Assembly: GCA_050259235.1 (NCBI GenBank)
Contig: JBLNAG010000006.1
Location: forward strand, 8,691 to 72,690
Direction of reading: 5' to 3'
Source: UBA5364 sp050259235
GTDB taxonomy: Bacteria; Bacillota_I; Bacilli_A; RF39; UBA660
Length of the DNA stretch: 64,000 bases
Position 1 is the stretch's first letter. Each line of letters begins with the position of its first letter. A program made the translations under genes and the position numbers. Below, in pieces: positions 1 to 8,795 of this stretch. The notes under the pieces are model-generated. The model was not told the DNA's origin. It worked only from the letters and a program-made list of their open reading frames with translations, and searched no databases.

Positions 1-1
1 A

Positions 2-433
2 GATTCTGGTTCAATGTTTTTAGGATTTATTATTGCTGTTATTGCATTATTAGGCTTTAAAAATGTAACTATGACATCTTTAATTATTCCATTACTAATT
101 TTAGCTATTCCAATATTAGATACTATTTTTGCAATTGTAAGAAGATTATTGAAAGGTGAAAGTATATCTGCACCAGATAAATTTCATATTCACCATCAAT
201 TTATAAAACGTAATTTTTCTCAAAAGCAAACAGTATTAATTATCTATTTGATTAATATATTATTTGCCACTGCTTCAATTGTGTTTTTCTTACAGGATCG
301 CTTTTTAGGCTATATAATATATAGTATATTAATTATTATAGTAGTATTTTTTGTACTTAAAACTAATGTTGTTTTTGAATTTAGTAATATTAAGCCTAAA
401 ATTTTAGAAAAGTTCATGTCTAAAAAGAAATAA
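2..433 (+). CDS. tagO: Undecaprenyl-phosphate GlcNAc-1-phosphate transferase (TagO/WecA/MraY family), C-terminal part
   Basis: This is the 3' end of a gene that begins left of the window; the frame is open from base 2 and reads DSGSMFLGF, the conserved catalytic-loop segment of the glycosyltransferase-4 family. The DTIFAIVRRLLKG stretch and the PDKFHIHHQ segment (His-rich loop typical of WecA/TagO) follow, then two hydrophobic segments and a basic C-terminus. Known family role: transfer of GlcNAc-1-phosphate to undecaprenyl phosphate at the membrane, the first step of wall teichoic acid or other surface polymers. The tagO-type assignment over mraY rests on the HIHH motif. The N-terminal half cannot be judged. 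Confidence 0.85.
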   Translation, partial: DSGSMFLGFIIAVIALLGFKNVTMTSLIIPLLILAIPILDTIFAIVRRLLKGESISAPDKFHIHHQFIKRNFSQKQTVLIIYLINILFATASIVFFLQDRFLGYIIYSILIIIVVFFVLKTNVVFEFSNIKPKILEKFMSKKK

Positions 434-447
434 TTTGTTAAATTAAT

Positions 448-474
448 CCATAATATCAATAGGTGATATTATGG
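448..474 (+). promoter_or_regulatory. Perfect 11-bp hairpin covering the start of the DUF421 gene
   Basis: CCATAATATCA (448-458) and TGATATTATGG (464-474) are exact reverse complements with a 5-base loop. The ribosome binding site AGGTGAT (461-467) lies across loop and stem, and the ATG (471-473) is inside the 3' arm. Folded RNA would hide the start. There is no T-tract, so it is not a terminator. Regulation of translation is an inference. Confidence 0.6.
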
Positions 475-1187
475 ATTTTAAATGGGCAGAAATATTTGAT
501 GTTCTATTTAGAGGAATGTTAGCATTAACAACTCTATTTTTAATTACTAAAATTGTTGGTAAAAAGCAAGTATCGCAATTATCATTATTTGATTATGTAA
601 TAGGTATTTCAATAGGTAATTTTGCAGCAGAAATGACTTTCAATCTTGAATCACATTATCTAAACGGTATTACTGCGATATTATTATTTGGAATTATGTC
701 ATATTTAGTTTCAGTTGTCACATTAAAAAGTATTATTTTAAGAAGATTTTTTATGGGAGTACCAACTGTTGTAATTCAAGATGGTAAAATTATTAAGAAG
801 AATTTGAGAAAAGTTAAATTTGATATAAATGATTTATTAGAGGAAACTAGACTCGCAGGGTATTTTGATGTTAGTGATATTGAATATGCCATAATGGAAA
901 CAAGTGGTGAGGTTAGTTATTTACCTAAGGGAGAAAAGTTACCAGTTACTATAAAAGATATGAATTTAAAAGCAACAAAACAAGGCTTATGTGCCAATGT
1001 AATTATTGATGGTTGTATAATGAAGAAAAATTTAGAGAATATTAATAAAGACGAAAAGTGGTTAAGAAAAGAATTAAAGATAAAAGGTAAAGAATTAGAA
1101 AATATTATATTAGCAACAGTTGATAATAATGAAAAATTAGTTATTTTTGAAAAAGATGACTTAACTGTTAGGAATGTTCTAGAATAA
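471..1187 (+). CDS. DUF421 (YetF/YkjA-type) membrane protein
   Basis: The protein has 238 residues. Three N-terminal membrane segments (about residues 9-30, 39-55 and 63-86) carry the family-typical sequence KIVGKKQVSQLSLFDYVIGI, and a soluble C-terminal domain (about 95-238) holds the conserved pattern around EETRLAGYFDVSDIEYAIMETSGE. DUF421 proteins are widespread in spore-forming Firmicutes, and some homologues are linked to spore resistance or germination; the molecular role is not established. The start at 471 has AGGTGAT five bases upstream but sits inside a perfect hairpin. It follows the TagO-type gene by 37 bases and ends in its own terminator. Confidence 0.85.
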   Translation: MDFKWAEIFDVLFRGMLALTTLFLITKIVGKKQVSQLSLFDYVIGISIGNFAAEMTFNLESHYLNGITAILLFGIMSYLVSVVTLKSIILRRFFMGVPTVVIQDGKIIKKNLRKVKFDINDLLEETRLAGYFDVSDIEYAIMETSGEVSYLPKGEKLPVTIKDMNLKATKQGLCANVIIDGCIMKKNLENINKDEKWLRKELKIKGKELENIILATVDNNEKLVIFEKDDLTVRNVLE

Positions 1188-1210
1188 TGTTTAAAAACAT
1201 TATTTTTTTT
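1183..1210 (+). terminator. Rho-independent terminator after DUF421 gene
   Basis: AATAATGTTT pairs with AAACATTATT and is followed by eight T. The stop codon lies in the 5' arm. Confidence 0.85.
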
Positions 1211-1218
1211 GTTATAAT
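1210..1218 (+). promoter_or_regulatory. Extended -10 promoter (TGTTATAAT)
   Basis: The motif begins at the last base of the preceding terminator's T-tract. The -35 position (1190-1195) is TTTAAA, inside the terminator hairpin. Confidence 0.6.
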
Positions 1219-1238
1219 ATAAATATAGAGGTGAGTAG

Positions 1239-2954
1239 ATGGAATTACAGGATTTTATTAGGCAAATAGATAATTATGACCATTTAACTCCTATTGGAAA
1301 AAAGGCAGTTGATATCTACTGTTTAGAACTAACTGATAAGATAAATAATAGTGATAAGGAAAATTCAACAACAGCATGTTCACAATGCGGCGGATTAGGT
1401 TGTGCTTTATGCAATAATGGTGTGATAAAATGGAGTGATCAAATTAATGAAGCTTTATTTTACTATGTGGAAAAGATTTTGATTAATGAATTTGAAAGAA
1501 AAAGTGATATTGATTGTATATTTCATCCTTTAGTTGTGAAAACAGCATTATCTAAAGAAAGATATGATATGTTTTTCCGTAATTTATTAGGTTTAGAATA
1601 TACCGAATATGTAGCTAAGGTAAAGTATGGTAATACAACAAGAGAAGCTAGAAATAATTATGTTTTAAATAATGTAAGAACTATAGATTATGATAATACT
1701 CTTGAGGTTGGTTTATGTGATCGCTTTCTTACATATTTGTTAGAAGAGAAAAAAGATTTAACTACTGAGGAAGATAAGTGGTTAATAAGATATATTTCGG
1801 CAAAAAAAGCTCATAAAATGGATGCTAAATTGGAGTTAACTATTTTAAGTATCAAAAAGTTTATGAAACAAGAAAAAATTAGCTTATTAAAACCCTTCAG
1901 TTTAATTAAAATATCAAAATTATTCAGTCATTTTGGTTCGGAAAAAACAACCCTTAATAAGGGTGAAGTAATATATCGTGTTATGGTTAATCCTTTCGGA
2001 ATATATTTAAGTGACTTTTCACAAAAGAAGGTTGATGTTGTTACTCAAATGTTTGTTACTAGCTATCATGAAATGCGCCATGTTTATCAAGATCGAATGA
2101 TAGAAGAAAATAAAATGCCTAATTTTGAAGTTCTACTATGGGCTAGAGAAAGCGTTATTCATGAGGAGTACGAAGAATACTACGATACTAATTATAGTGT
2201 TATGACAGTTGAAAGAGATGCTAGAATTGCCTCTAGAGAACAAGTTTTAAGTTCTTTAAAAAAATATAGTCCTAAAACTTATGCACTAGTGAAAGATCAA
2301 CTAACTGAGGAAATAGAATCAGACAAATCGGTAAAAGATCTATCTGTTCACCATTTTTTAAATTTTAAGTATACGAGAGATAATATGACTAGAAAAATGG
2401 TTGATATAATTGTAAAAGAAAACCCTAGTTATATTAATAGTTTTCCACCACTTCAACGAGAATATAATATGGATGGAACTAGAAAAGATGTTGTTCAATT
2501 ATTACAAGATGAAAAAAGATTTCGTGATGAAATGAAGTCTTATCAAGAAGAATTATATCGTGAACACATGAATGATAGAGAGTTTAAGATAGTACAAGAT
2601 TTATTAAGTCAAACATTAAATGAAGGTATAAGATTTTTTGATGAATTAATTTATCTTAGTCTAGAAAAAAAAGATCAACAATATATCACGGATATATGTA
2701 GTCAATTATATACTGATGATATGAGAAGAATTGAGACTGCTATTGGTTGCAAGGTAAATACATCTATTGTAAATAAAATAGAATTATTAGAGTTATATAG
2801 ACAAGGAAGAATGAAGCAAAGAACATGGTTATTTATTGATAGTGCAATTAATGGTCAATATGCTGAAGGAATAAATGTTCAAAATCAAATTTCAGGGCAT
2901 ATCAAAAACCGTGAAAATATGTTGCAAGAAACAGCTGCACCAATGTCTAGATAA
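1239..2954 (+). CDS. Unrecognised zinc-ribbon protein with HExxH metallopeptidase motif
   Basis: A 571-residue soluble protein with no signal peptide. Four cysteines (C47, C50, C55, C58) in CSQCGGLGCALCNNG resemble a DnaJ-type zinc ribbon. HEMRH at residues 277-281 inside SYHEMRHVYQD is a zinc-metallopeptidase signature (H277, E278, H281), and the VERDAR segment about 50 residues later could supply a third ligand. The remainder is charged and helical. I do not recognise the family. The extended motif HExxH-(V/I)-(Y/F)-Q-D also occurs in the membrane protein at 22429-24183. Start chosen for GAGGTGAG at 1229-1236. It is monocistronic, between two terminators. Confidence 0.6.
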   Translation: MELQDFIRQIDNYDHLTPIGKKAVDIYCLELTDKINNSDKENSTTACSQCGGLGCALCNNGVIKWSDQINEALFYYVEKILINEFERKSDIDCIFHPLVVKTALSKERYDMFFRNLLGLEYTEYVAKVKYGNTTREARNNYVLNNVRTIDYDNTLEVGLCDRFLTYLLEEKKDLTTEEDKWLIRYISAKKAHKMDAKLELTILSIKKFMKQEKISLLKPFSLIKISKLFSHFGSEKTTLNKGEVIYRVMVNPFGIYLSDFSQKKVDVVTQMFVTSYHEMRHVYQDRMIEENKMPNFEVLLWARESVIHEEYEEYYDTNYSVMTVERDARIASREQVLSSLKKYSPKTYALVKDQLTEEIESDKSVKDLSVHHFLNFKYTRDNMTRKMVDIIVKENPSYINSFPPLQREYNMDGTRKDVVQLLQDEKRFRDEMKSYQEELYREHMNDREFKIVQDLLSQTLNEGIRFFDELIYLSLEKKDQQYITDICSQLYTDDMRRIETAIGCKVNTSIVNKIELLELYRQGRMKQRTWLFIDSAINGQYAEGINVQNQISGHIKNRENMLQETAAPMSR

Positions 2955-2957
2955 TTG

Positions 2958-3006
2958 ACATAATTAGACAAGTGAAAATAGTAATTTGTTTCTAATTATG
3001 TTTTCT
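2958..3006 (+). terminator. Long-armed terminator
   Basis: ACATAATTAGA (2958-2968) pairs exactly with TCTAATTATGT (2991-3001), with further pairing inside, followed by TTTCTTTT. Confidence 0.7.
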
Positions 3007-3008
3007 TT

Positions 3009-3017
3009 TGTTATAAT
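3009..3017 (+). promoter_or_regulatory. Extended -10 promoter (TGTTATAAT) for the NUDIX gene
   Basis: TGTTATAAT directly follows the terminator T-tract. It supports the ATG at 3034, not the in-frame TTG at 2986, which would lie upstream of the transcript start. Confidence 0.6.
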
Positions 3018-3033
3018 AATATTGGGTGAAGTT

Positions 3034-3468
3034 ATGAAGAGACATTTTTGTGCATCAGTATTTGTTGTTGATCCAATAACAAAAAAGATATTATTAGTAA
3101 AACATCCTAAATTTAATAAATGGGTTCAACCAGGAGGACATATTGAAGAAAATGAGACTCCAGAAGAAACTGCTTTAAGAGAAGTATATGAAGAAACAGG
3201 AATCAGAGCAAAAATAATAGGGGAGAGTTTTCCTAGAGAAAGTGATTTTATTAGACCTTTAGGAATTCAAAAAAATCGTAATGCTTCTGGTGATTTACAT
3301 ATTGATATTATTTATGCTGGAGTGCCAATTAATCAAGATAATATTGTTTTTGATAAAGAAGAAAGTCAAATATTTGGGTGGTTCTCTAGAAATGAATTAG
3401 AGAATATAAGTGTATTCCCAGATATTAAAATAACAATGGAATATATATTAAATAATTATATGAGGTAG
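3034..3468 (+). CDS. NUDIX hydrolase
   Basis: A 144-residue protein with a complete NUDIX box at residues 35-57: G35, E41, R49, E50, E53, E54 and G56 fit Gx5Ex7REUxEExGU, the Mg2+-binding catalytic motif that cleaves nucleoside diphosphates linked to another moiety. The PGG before the box and FDKEESQIFGWFS near the end are usual for the fold. The substrate cannot be told. The ATG at 3034 is preceded by GGGTGAAG and by a promoter at 3009-3017. The membrane-protein gene at 3476 follows after 7 bases, so the two are probably co-transcribed. Confidence 0.88.
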   Translation: MKRHFCASVFVVDPITKKILLVKHPKFNKWVQPGGHIEENETPEETALREVYEETGIRAKIIGESFPRESDFIRPLGIQKNRNASGDLHIDIIYAGVPINQDNIVFDKEESQIFGWFSRNELENISVFPDIKITMEYILNNYMR

Positions 3469-3475
3469 GTGCAAT

Positions 3476-4153
3476 ATGAATGATTTATCATTATTTTGGA
3501 TAAATATTTTGTTACCATTTTTAGCAATTGTTATTCCGGTTTTTGCAACCGTCTATACAGTTAATAATCGTATTAAGAACGAAAATAAAGAAAATCATAG
3601 ACCTTATTTACTACTAAATAAAATTGAATCAATTAATGATATTGATAAATTTAGTTATCATTTAACGCCAATAGGTAAGAATTTTGCAAAAAAATTCCCT
3701 AATGTAAACATTGACACTACAGAAACGGAAAATGATATTAATGTGAAACTCATTATTAGTAATGTTGGTTATGGAGTAGCTTCAAATATTAAATTCTATG
3801 ATTTATATACAGGTAATCAAATCCATGGAACTCAAGCAAGTAATCGTGAACAAAATCAAAGGTTATTTACTACGTTTGATATAGCTTCAAGCGATTCAAA
3901 AAATGTACAAGCTAGAATTATCAATTTTGTTGATGAAAGTAAAGATGATATTATTGAAGATAAAAATTTTATTCTATGTATTTATCAAGATTTAAACAAA
4001 AATACATATGACTTTATTATTACCATTACTGTTAAGTATAAAGGGTATTATGACTTCTCGGCATATCAACAAACTTCAATGAGTTATAAAAGAGTGATTA
4101 AAGATAATAAAAAGTGTTATAATATAATTAATAAGAAGTACACTGAGCTATAG
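3476..4153 (+). CDS. Membrane-anchored protein of unknown function
   Basis: A 225-residue protein with one N-terminal membrane segment (about residues 8-28, FWINILLPFLAIVIPVFATVYTV) and a hydrophilic remainder rich in Asn, Asp and Lys with beta-like patterns (NVKLIISNVGYGVASNIKFYD). The NVGYGVASNIK pattern recalls beta-sandwich accessory domains, but no family can be named. It lies 7 bases after the NUDIX gene and is probably in the same transcript. Confidence 0.6.
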   Translation: MNDLSLFWINILLPFLAIVIPVFATVYTVNNRIKNENKENHRPYLLLNKIESINDIDKFSYHLTPIGKNFAKKFPNVNIDTTETENDINVKLIISNVGYGVASNIKFYDLYTGNQIHGTQASNREQNQRLFTTFDIASSDSKNVQARIINFVDESKDDIIEDKNFILCIYQDLNKNTYDFIITITVKYKGYYDFSAYQQTSMSYKRVIKDNKKCYNIINKKYTEL

Positions 4154-4164
4154 TGTCTTTTTTA
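4132..4164 (+). terminator. Weak terminator before typA
   Basis: ACACT pairs with AGTGT around the stop codon region, followed by CTTTTTTATTTT. The stem is short. Confidence 0.45.
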
Positions 4165-4176
4165 TTTTATTATGTA

Positions 4177-4205
4177 TTTACATTGTATTATGGTTGTGAT
4201 ATAAT
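4177..4205 (+). promoter_or_regulatory. SigA-type promoter of typA
   Basis: TTTACA (4177-4182), 17-base spacer, TATAAT (4200-4205), with TG one base before the -10. One of the strongest promoters in the window. Confidence 0.75.
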
Positions 4206-4229
4206 GTGTCAGTTATGGGGAAGTGTATT

Positions 4230-6038
4230 ATGAAAACAAGAAATATTGCAATAATTGCTCACGTTGACCACGGTAAAACAACTTTGGTTGATAAATTACT
4301 TCAAATGTCAGGTACTTTTAGAGATAATGAAGAAGTAATGGAAAGAGCTATGGATTCCAATGATTTGGAACGTGAAAGAGGAATAACTATTTTAGCTAAA
4401 ACAACAGCTATAAAATATAATGGTTATCATATTAATATCTTAGATACTCCTGGTCACTCTGATTTTGGTGGCGAAGTAGAAAGAATTATGAATATGGTAG
4501 ACGGTGTTTTATTAGTTGTAGATGCTTACGAAGGAACAATGCCACAAACAAGATTTGTATTGAAAAAAGCTCTTGAGAGAGGCGTAATTCCAATTGTAGT
4601 TGTTAACAAGATTGATAAGCCAAGTGCTAGACCAAAAGAAGTAATCGATGAAGTAATCGATCTATTTATTGAACTAGGTGCTGATATTGATCAATTAGAT
4701 TTTCCAATTGTCTATACATCAGCAATCAATGGAACATCAAGTTTACATCCTGAAATAGAAACACAAGAAAAAACAATGAATCATATTTTAGATATGATTG
4801 TTAGTTATATTCCAGAACCTAATGTTACTGAAGGATCTTTACAATTCCAACCTGCTTTATTAGATTATAATGATTATGTAGGTAGAATTGGTATTGGTGT
4901 AGTTAAAAGAGGTAATATTAAAGTAAATCAAATGGTTTCATGTGTTAGAGTTGATGGAAGTATTAAACAATTCCGTGTTCAAAAATTATTTGGTTTCTTC
5001 GGTCTAAAAAGAATAGAATTAGAAGAAGCTAATGCTGGTGATATTATCGCTGTTGCAGGATTACCTGATATTTCAATTGGGGAAACAGTATGCAATGTTG
5101 GTAAAGAAGAATCATTACCATTACTTAATATTGATGAACCAACTCTTCAAATGACTTTTGGAGTTAATAGTAGTCCAGTAAGTGGTAAAGAAGGTAAGTT
5201 TGTTACTGCTCGTAAGATTGAAGAAAGATTAATTAAAGCTACTGAAAAGGATGTTAGTTTAAAAGTTAAACCAAATGATACTGAATCTTGGATAGTCTCA
5301 GGACGTGGAGAACTTCATTTAGGTATTTTAATTGAAAATATGCGTCGTGAAGGTTATGAACTTCAAGTATCAAAACCTGAAGTAATTATCAAAGAAATAA
5401 ATGGTGTTAAGTATGAACCTTATGAAGAATTACAAATTGAAACACCTGAAGATACAGTAGGTAGTGTTATTGAAAAATTAGGTTTGAGAAATGCTACAAT
5501 GGAAAGTATGAATAATTATAATGGTTTCGTTAGATTAATTTATACTATTCCTTCAAGAGGATTAATTGGCTTTGCTACTGACTTTATGACTATAACTAAA
5601 GGTTATGGAATAATGAACTCAAGCTTTAAAGAACATCGTCCTTTTTCTGGAGGAGAAGTTGGGGTAAGAAAAATAGGAGTATTAGTTTCAATGGAAACTG
5701 GTAAAACTACAGCTTATGGCCTTGGTCAATTAGAAGATCGTGGTGTAATGTTTGTTGAACCAGGAACCGAAGTATATGAAGGTATGATTGTTGGAGAATG
5801 TAATCGTGATGATGATTTAGCTGTTAATCCAGTTAAAGGAAAACAAATGACTAATATGCGTGCTGCTGGATCTGACAAAACTGTTATTTTAAAAAGAGCT
5901 AGACCAATAACTTTGGAATATGCTTTAGATTATATTAACTTTGATGAATTAGTAGAAGTTACTCCTAAGAATATCCGTTTAAGAAAAAGAATATTAGATA
6001 CAAATGAAAGAAAAAAATATGATAGTAGAAGGAATTAA
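4230..6038 (+). CDS. typA: Ribosome-associated translational GTPase TypA/BipA
   Basis: A 602-residue EF-G-like GTPase. The G1 motif AHVDHGKTT (about residues 9-17), ERGITI switch region, DTPGH, NKID and the central GRGELHLGIL and SRGLIGFATDF segments are diagnostic of TypA/BipA. Known role: a ribosome-binding GTPase needed for 50S assembly and growth in cold or stress. The start at 4230 is preferred over the in-frame GTG at 4206 because GGGGAAG sits 6 bases upstream of it and the protein then starts directly at KTRNIAIIAHVD as in homologues. Single gene with its own promoter and terminator. Confidence 0.97.
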   Translation: MKTRNIAIIAHVDHGKTTLVDKLLQMSGTFRDNEEVMERAMDSNDLERERGITILAKTTAIKYNGYHINILDTPGHSDFGGEVERIMNMVDGVLLVVDAYEGTMPQTRFVLKKALERGVIPIVVVNKIDKPSARPKEVIDEVIDLFIELGADIDQLDFPIVYTSAINGTSSLHPEIETQEKTMNHILDMIVSYIPEPNVTEGSLQFQPALLDYNDYVGRIGIGVVKRGNIKVNQMVSCVRVDGSIKQFRVQKLFGFFGLKRIELEEANAGDIIAVAGLPDISIGETVCNVGKEESLPLLNIDEPTLQMTFGVNSSPVSGKEGKFVTARKIEERLIKATEKDVSLKVKPNDTESWIVSGRGELHLGILIENMRREGYELQVSKPEVIIKEINGVKYEPYEELQIETPEDTVGSVIEKLGLRNATMESMNNYNGFVRLIYTIPSRGLIGFATDFMTITKGYGIMNSSFKEHRPFSGGEVGVRKIGVLVSMETGKTTAYGLGQLEDRGVMFVEPGTEVYEGMIVGECNRDDDLAVNPVKGKQMTNMRAAGSDKTVILKRARPITLEYALDYINFDELVEVTPKNIRLRKRILDTNERKKYDSRRN

Positions 6039-6055
6039 TAATTCTTTCTTTTTTT
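6028..6055 (+). terminator. Terminator of typA
   Basis: GAAGGAATT (6028-6036) pairs with AATTCTTTC (6040-6048) with one G-T pair, followed by seven T. The TAA stop lies in the loop side of the stem. Confidence 0.8.
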
Positions 6056-6095
6056 GTTTATGCATATAATTTATTAGTCTTAAAGGAGGATAAAA

Positions 6096-6884
6096 ATGTT
6101 TTGTAAAAATTGTGGAGCTGAAATATTTGAAAATGAAACGTATTGCCGTGAATGTGGAGAAACAGTGCAACCAAAAGAAGAGGAAGAAGAATTAATAGAA
6201 ACAATAGAAGCACCATTTGTATCGTTACCAGAACCAGAAAATCCGGTACCAACTTCAGTAAACAACAATAAAAATATTAAAACATTATTTTATATTTTAT
6301 TTATAGTAATTTTAATGATATTAAATACTATCGCTTGCTATTTCTTATTTGATAATAGTGAAATAATTGATGACATTAAAAAGTCAGCTAATAAAACAAT
6401 AGTAGAAACAGTTACTAAATATAAATATAATTATATTGGTTATCAATTAGTGATACCTGATGATTACATATTTGAAGAAATAGAGGGAGTATTATATATA
6501 ACTAATAAAGCTGATTCGATTAATATGCAAGTAGTTATTGAAAAAATACCTTATTGGGCAATAATTGGTGATAAAGATAAGCTTTCCTCATCATTTGCTG
6601 ATGATGGTTATATGATTGTAAATAGTTTTGAAGAAAGACCATATCATAATAAAGCATTTTTTGTTGGCGAATTAAATTATAATAATAACAATGTTATTAC
6701 TTTATATACTCAAGCTTCTGAAACTGAATCATTTCAAATGTTAATAAATAATGATGAAAATAACTTTGATTATAGCAAAATAGAAGAAATAACTTCTATC
6801 CTGGCAGATGCATCATTTAATAGTAAAAAGATAGAAAAAGACCTATTAATTGAGTTCCCAAGACATAATAATAGTGAAGAATAG
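6096..6884 (+). CDS. Zinc-ribbon, single-pass membrane protein
   Basis: A 262-residue protein. An N-terminal zinc ribbon with C3, C6, C17 and C20 (FCKNCG...YCRECG) is followed by an acidic Pro/Glu linker, one membrane segment (about residues 62-85) and an external domain of about 170 residues that recalls small surface domains (GYQLVIPDDYIFEE...). The zinc ribbon-linker-membrane segment-exodomain plan is common in Firmicutes sensing or envelope proteins of unknown function. AAAGGAGG lies 7 bases before the ATG. Confidence 0.7.
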   Translation: MFCKNCGAEIFENETYCRECGETVQPKEEEEELIETIEAPFVSLPEPENPVPTSVNNNKNIKTLFYILFIVILMILNTIACYFLFDNSEIIDDIKKSANKTIVETVTKYKYNYIGYQLVIPDDYIFEEIEGVLYITNKADSINMQVVIEKIPYWAIIGDKDKLSSSFADDGYMIVNSFEERPYHNKAFFVGELNYNNNNVITLYTQASETESFQMLINNDENNFDYSKIEEITSILADASFNSKKIEKDLLIEFPRHNNSEE

Positions 6885-6904
6885 TTTAACTATTCTTTTA
6901 TTTT
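6877..6904 (+). terminator. Terminator between zinc-ribbon and ABC-F genes
   Basis: AAGAATAGT (6877-6885) pairs exactly with ACTATTCTT (6889-6897), followed by TTATTTT. Confidence 0.8.
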
Positions 6905-6905
6905 G

Positions 6906-6914
6906 TGGTAGAAT
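6906..6914 (+). promoter_or_regulatory. Extended -10 promoter (TGGTAGAAT) for ABC-F gene
   Basis: Immediately downstream of the terminator and 20 bases before the ATG at 6934, which argues against the longer upstream reading frame from 6850. Confidence 0.55.
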
Positions 6915-6933
6915 AGTGAATATGGTGATATTT

Positions 6934-8544
6934 ATGAAGGGAAGTAATCTTAACTTATCATTTAATTTAGAAGATATCTATAAAGATGCTAACTTCCAAA
7001 TTAATGACAATGATAAAGTTGGTATTGTCGGTGTTAATGGTGCTGGCAAAACGACTCTTTTTAAAGTTATCTTAAAACAAATTGAATTGGATAGTGGTAA
7101 AATATCCATTACTAATAATAAAAGAATAGGCTATTTACCTCAAGAAATTATTTTAGAAGATAAAGCTATTACTGTTTTTGATTATTTAATGAGTGCTCGT
7201 CCTATAAAAGAATTAGAGGAAGAATTAACTAAGTTATACGAAGAAGTTGCAATTAATTTAAATGATCAAAAAAAGATATTAAACCAAATAGCTAAAACTC
7301 AAAGTATGTTAGAATACTATGATTATTATAATGCAGAAAATATATTATTAGAATTAATATCTAATATGGATATTAATAGTGAATTATTAGATATGAAATT
7401 ATTTAATTTATCAGGTGGTCAAAAATCTAAGATAGCATTTGCGCATTTACTTTATTCTAATCCAGAAATATTATTATTAGATGAACCAACTAATCACTTA
7501 GATGTTACCACAAGAGATTATATTACCAATTATTTAAAAAAATATAGGGGAACTATTTTAATTATTAGTCATGATATTGAATTTTTAAATAATATAACTA
7601 ATACAATAATGTTTATTGATAAAAGTAGTAAAAATATAACTATGTATAATGGAAACTATGATGAATTTGTTAAAAAGTATGAAAAGAATAAAGAGATAAA
7701 AGAAAGATTAATTAAGAAACAAGATGATGAAATAAATAAATTAAGGGATATTGTTTTACTATATTCAAATTCATCAGGTAAAAGAAAAAGAATGGCACAA
7801 AGTAGAGAAAAAGCTTTAGAAAAAAAGATGAGTAATCGTATTGAAAAGGATGTTGTCTTAAAGAAGGTAAAACTTAATATTAAACCAAATCGAGAAGGAT
7901 CTAAAATACCATTAAAAGTAAACAATATAAGTTTTAATTACGATAATAAAGAAACCATCATTAATAACTTATCATTTATTGTTAATAATAAAGAAAGATT
8001 CTTAATTGTTGGTGAAAATGGTGTTGGTAAATCTACATTATTAAAATTAATAATGGGGGAACTAAAAGCTAAGGAAGGTAATATTTGGTTTGGTAGTAAA
8101 ACAGATATTGCTTATTATGCCCAAGAACAAGAACTTTTAAATTTAGATCAAACAATATTAGAAAATACTAGTAGCGAAGAATATACTGATAAAGAGTTAA
8201 GAACAATATTAGGAAGCTTTTTATTTCATGGCGATGATGTTTTTAAAAAAGTAAAAATATTATCACCTGGAGAGAAAGCAAGATTATCATTATGCAAAAT
8301 AATGCTTAAAAAAGCTAATCTTTTATTACTAGATGAAGCGACTAACCATTTAGACCCTGATACTCAAAAGATAATTGGTGAAAATTTTAAAAATTATGAA
8401 GGTACTATTATAATGGTAAGTCATAATGTTTCGTTTGTTGAAGCGATCGGAATAGATAGAATGTTAATATTACCTAGTGGCAAAATAACTAATTATTCTA
8501 AAGAATCGTTAGAATATTATTATAAATTGAATACAATTAAATAA
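6934..8544 (+). CDS. ABC-F family ATPase (tandem ABC domains, no membrane segments)
   Basis: A 536-residue protein with two nucleotide-binding domains: Walker A GVNGAGKTT (about 33-41), signature LSGGQKSK and Walker B ILLLDEPTNHLD in the first; Walker A GENGVGKST (about 358), LSPGEKAR and LLLLDEATNHLD in the second, joined by a charged coiled linker. It has no transmembrane part. ABC-F proteins act on the ribosome, as translation factors (EttA type) or antibiotic-protection factors (Vga/Lsa type); which applies here cannot be told. The frame is open from 6850, but GGTGAT at 6924-6929 and the promoter position favour 6934. Confidence 0.88.
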   Translation: MKGSNLNLSFNLEDIYKDANFQINDNDKVGIVGVNGAGKTTLFKVILKQIELDSGKISITNNKRIGYLPQEIILEDKAITVFDYLMSARPIKELEEELTKLYEEVAINLNDQKKILNQIAKTQSMLEYYDYYNAENILLELISNMDINSELLDMKLFNLSGGQKSKIAFAHLLYSNPEILLLDEPTNHLDVTTRDYITNYLKKYRGTILIISHDIEFLNNITNTIMFIDKSSKNITMYNGNYDEFVKKYEKNKEIKERLIKKQDDEINKLRDIVLLYSNSSGKRKRMAQSREKALEKKMSNRIEKDVVLKKVKLNIKPNREGSKIPLKVNNISFNYDNKETIINNLSFIVNNKERFLIVGENGVGKSTLLKLIMGELKAKEGNIWFGSKTDIAYYAQEQELLNLDQTILENTSSEEYTDKELRTILGSFLFHGDDVFKKVKILSPGEKARLSLCKIMLKKANLLLLDEATNHLDPDTQKIIGENFKNYEGTIIMVSHNVSFVEAIGIDRMLILPSGKITNYSKESLEYYYKLNTIK

Positions 8545-8680
8545 ATATTACATAATAATAATGTATATAAATAATATATATTGAATAAAATAATTGTGAT
8601 TAGATTTACCATACTTATTAAACTAATTAGTAAATAAAGGACATTTGTGTAAAGAAAGTGAAATAATTAATTAAAAATAC

Positions 8681-8709
8681 TTGCCAAAAGAATTAAAACA
8701 TGATATATT
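8681..8709 (+). promoter_or_regulatory. SigA-type promoter with long leader
   Basis: TTGCCA (8681-8686), 17-base spacer, TATATT (8704-8709). The gene starts at 8796, leaving about 80 bases of leader. The core resembles the tRNA-His promoter at 10131. Between 8545 and 8680 I see only AT-rich sequence. Confidence 0.7.
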
Positions 8710-8795
8710 AAAAATGGTTTAAAAATTATCAGTCATTCCCTTTTTTTGGAGTCCTAATAAGTATTAAATCAAATTCTAAAAAAAGGAGGATTAAA

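Noticed and set aside
6058..6268. Two minus-strand frames of 62-64 codons
   Set aside because: They are antisense shadows of the zinc-ribbon gene at 6096; no ribosome binding site and low-complexity Leu/Val or Ser/Gly content.
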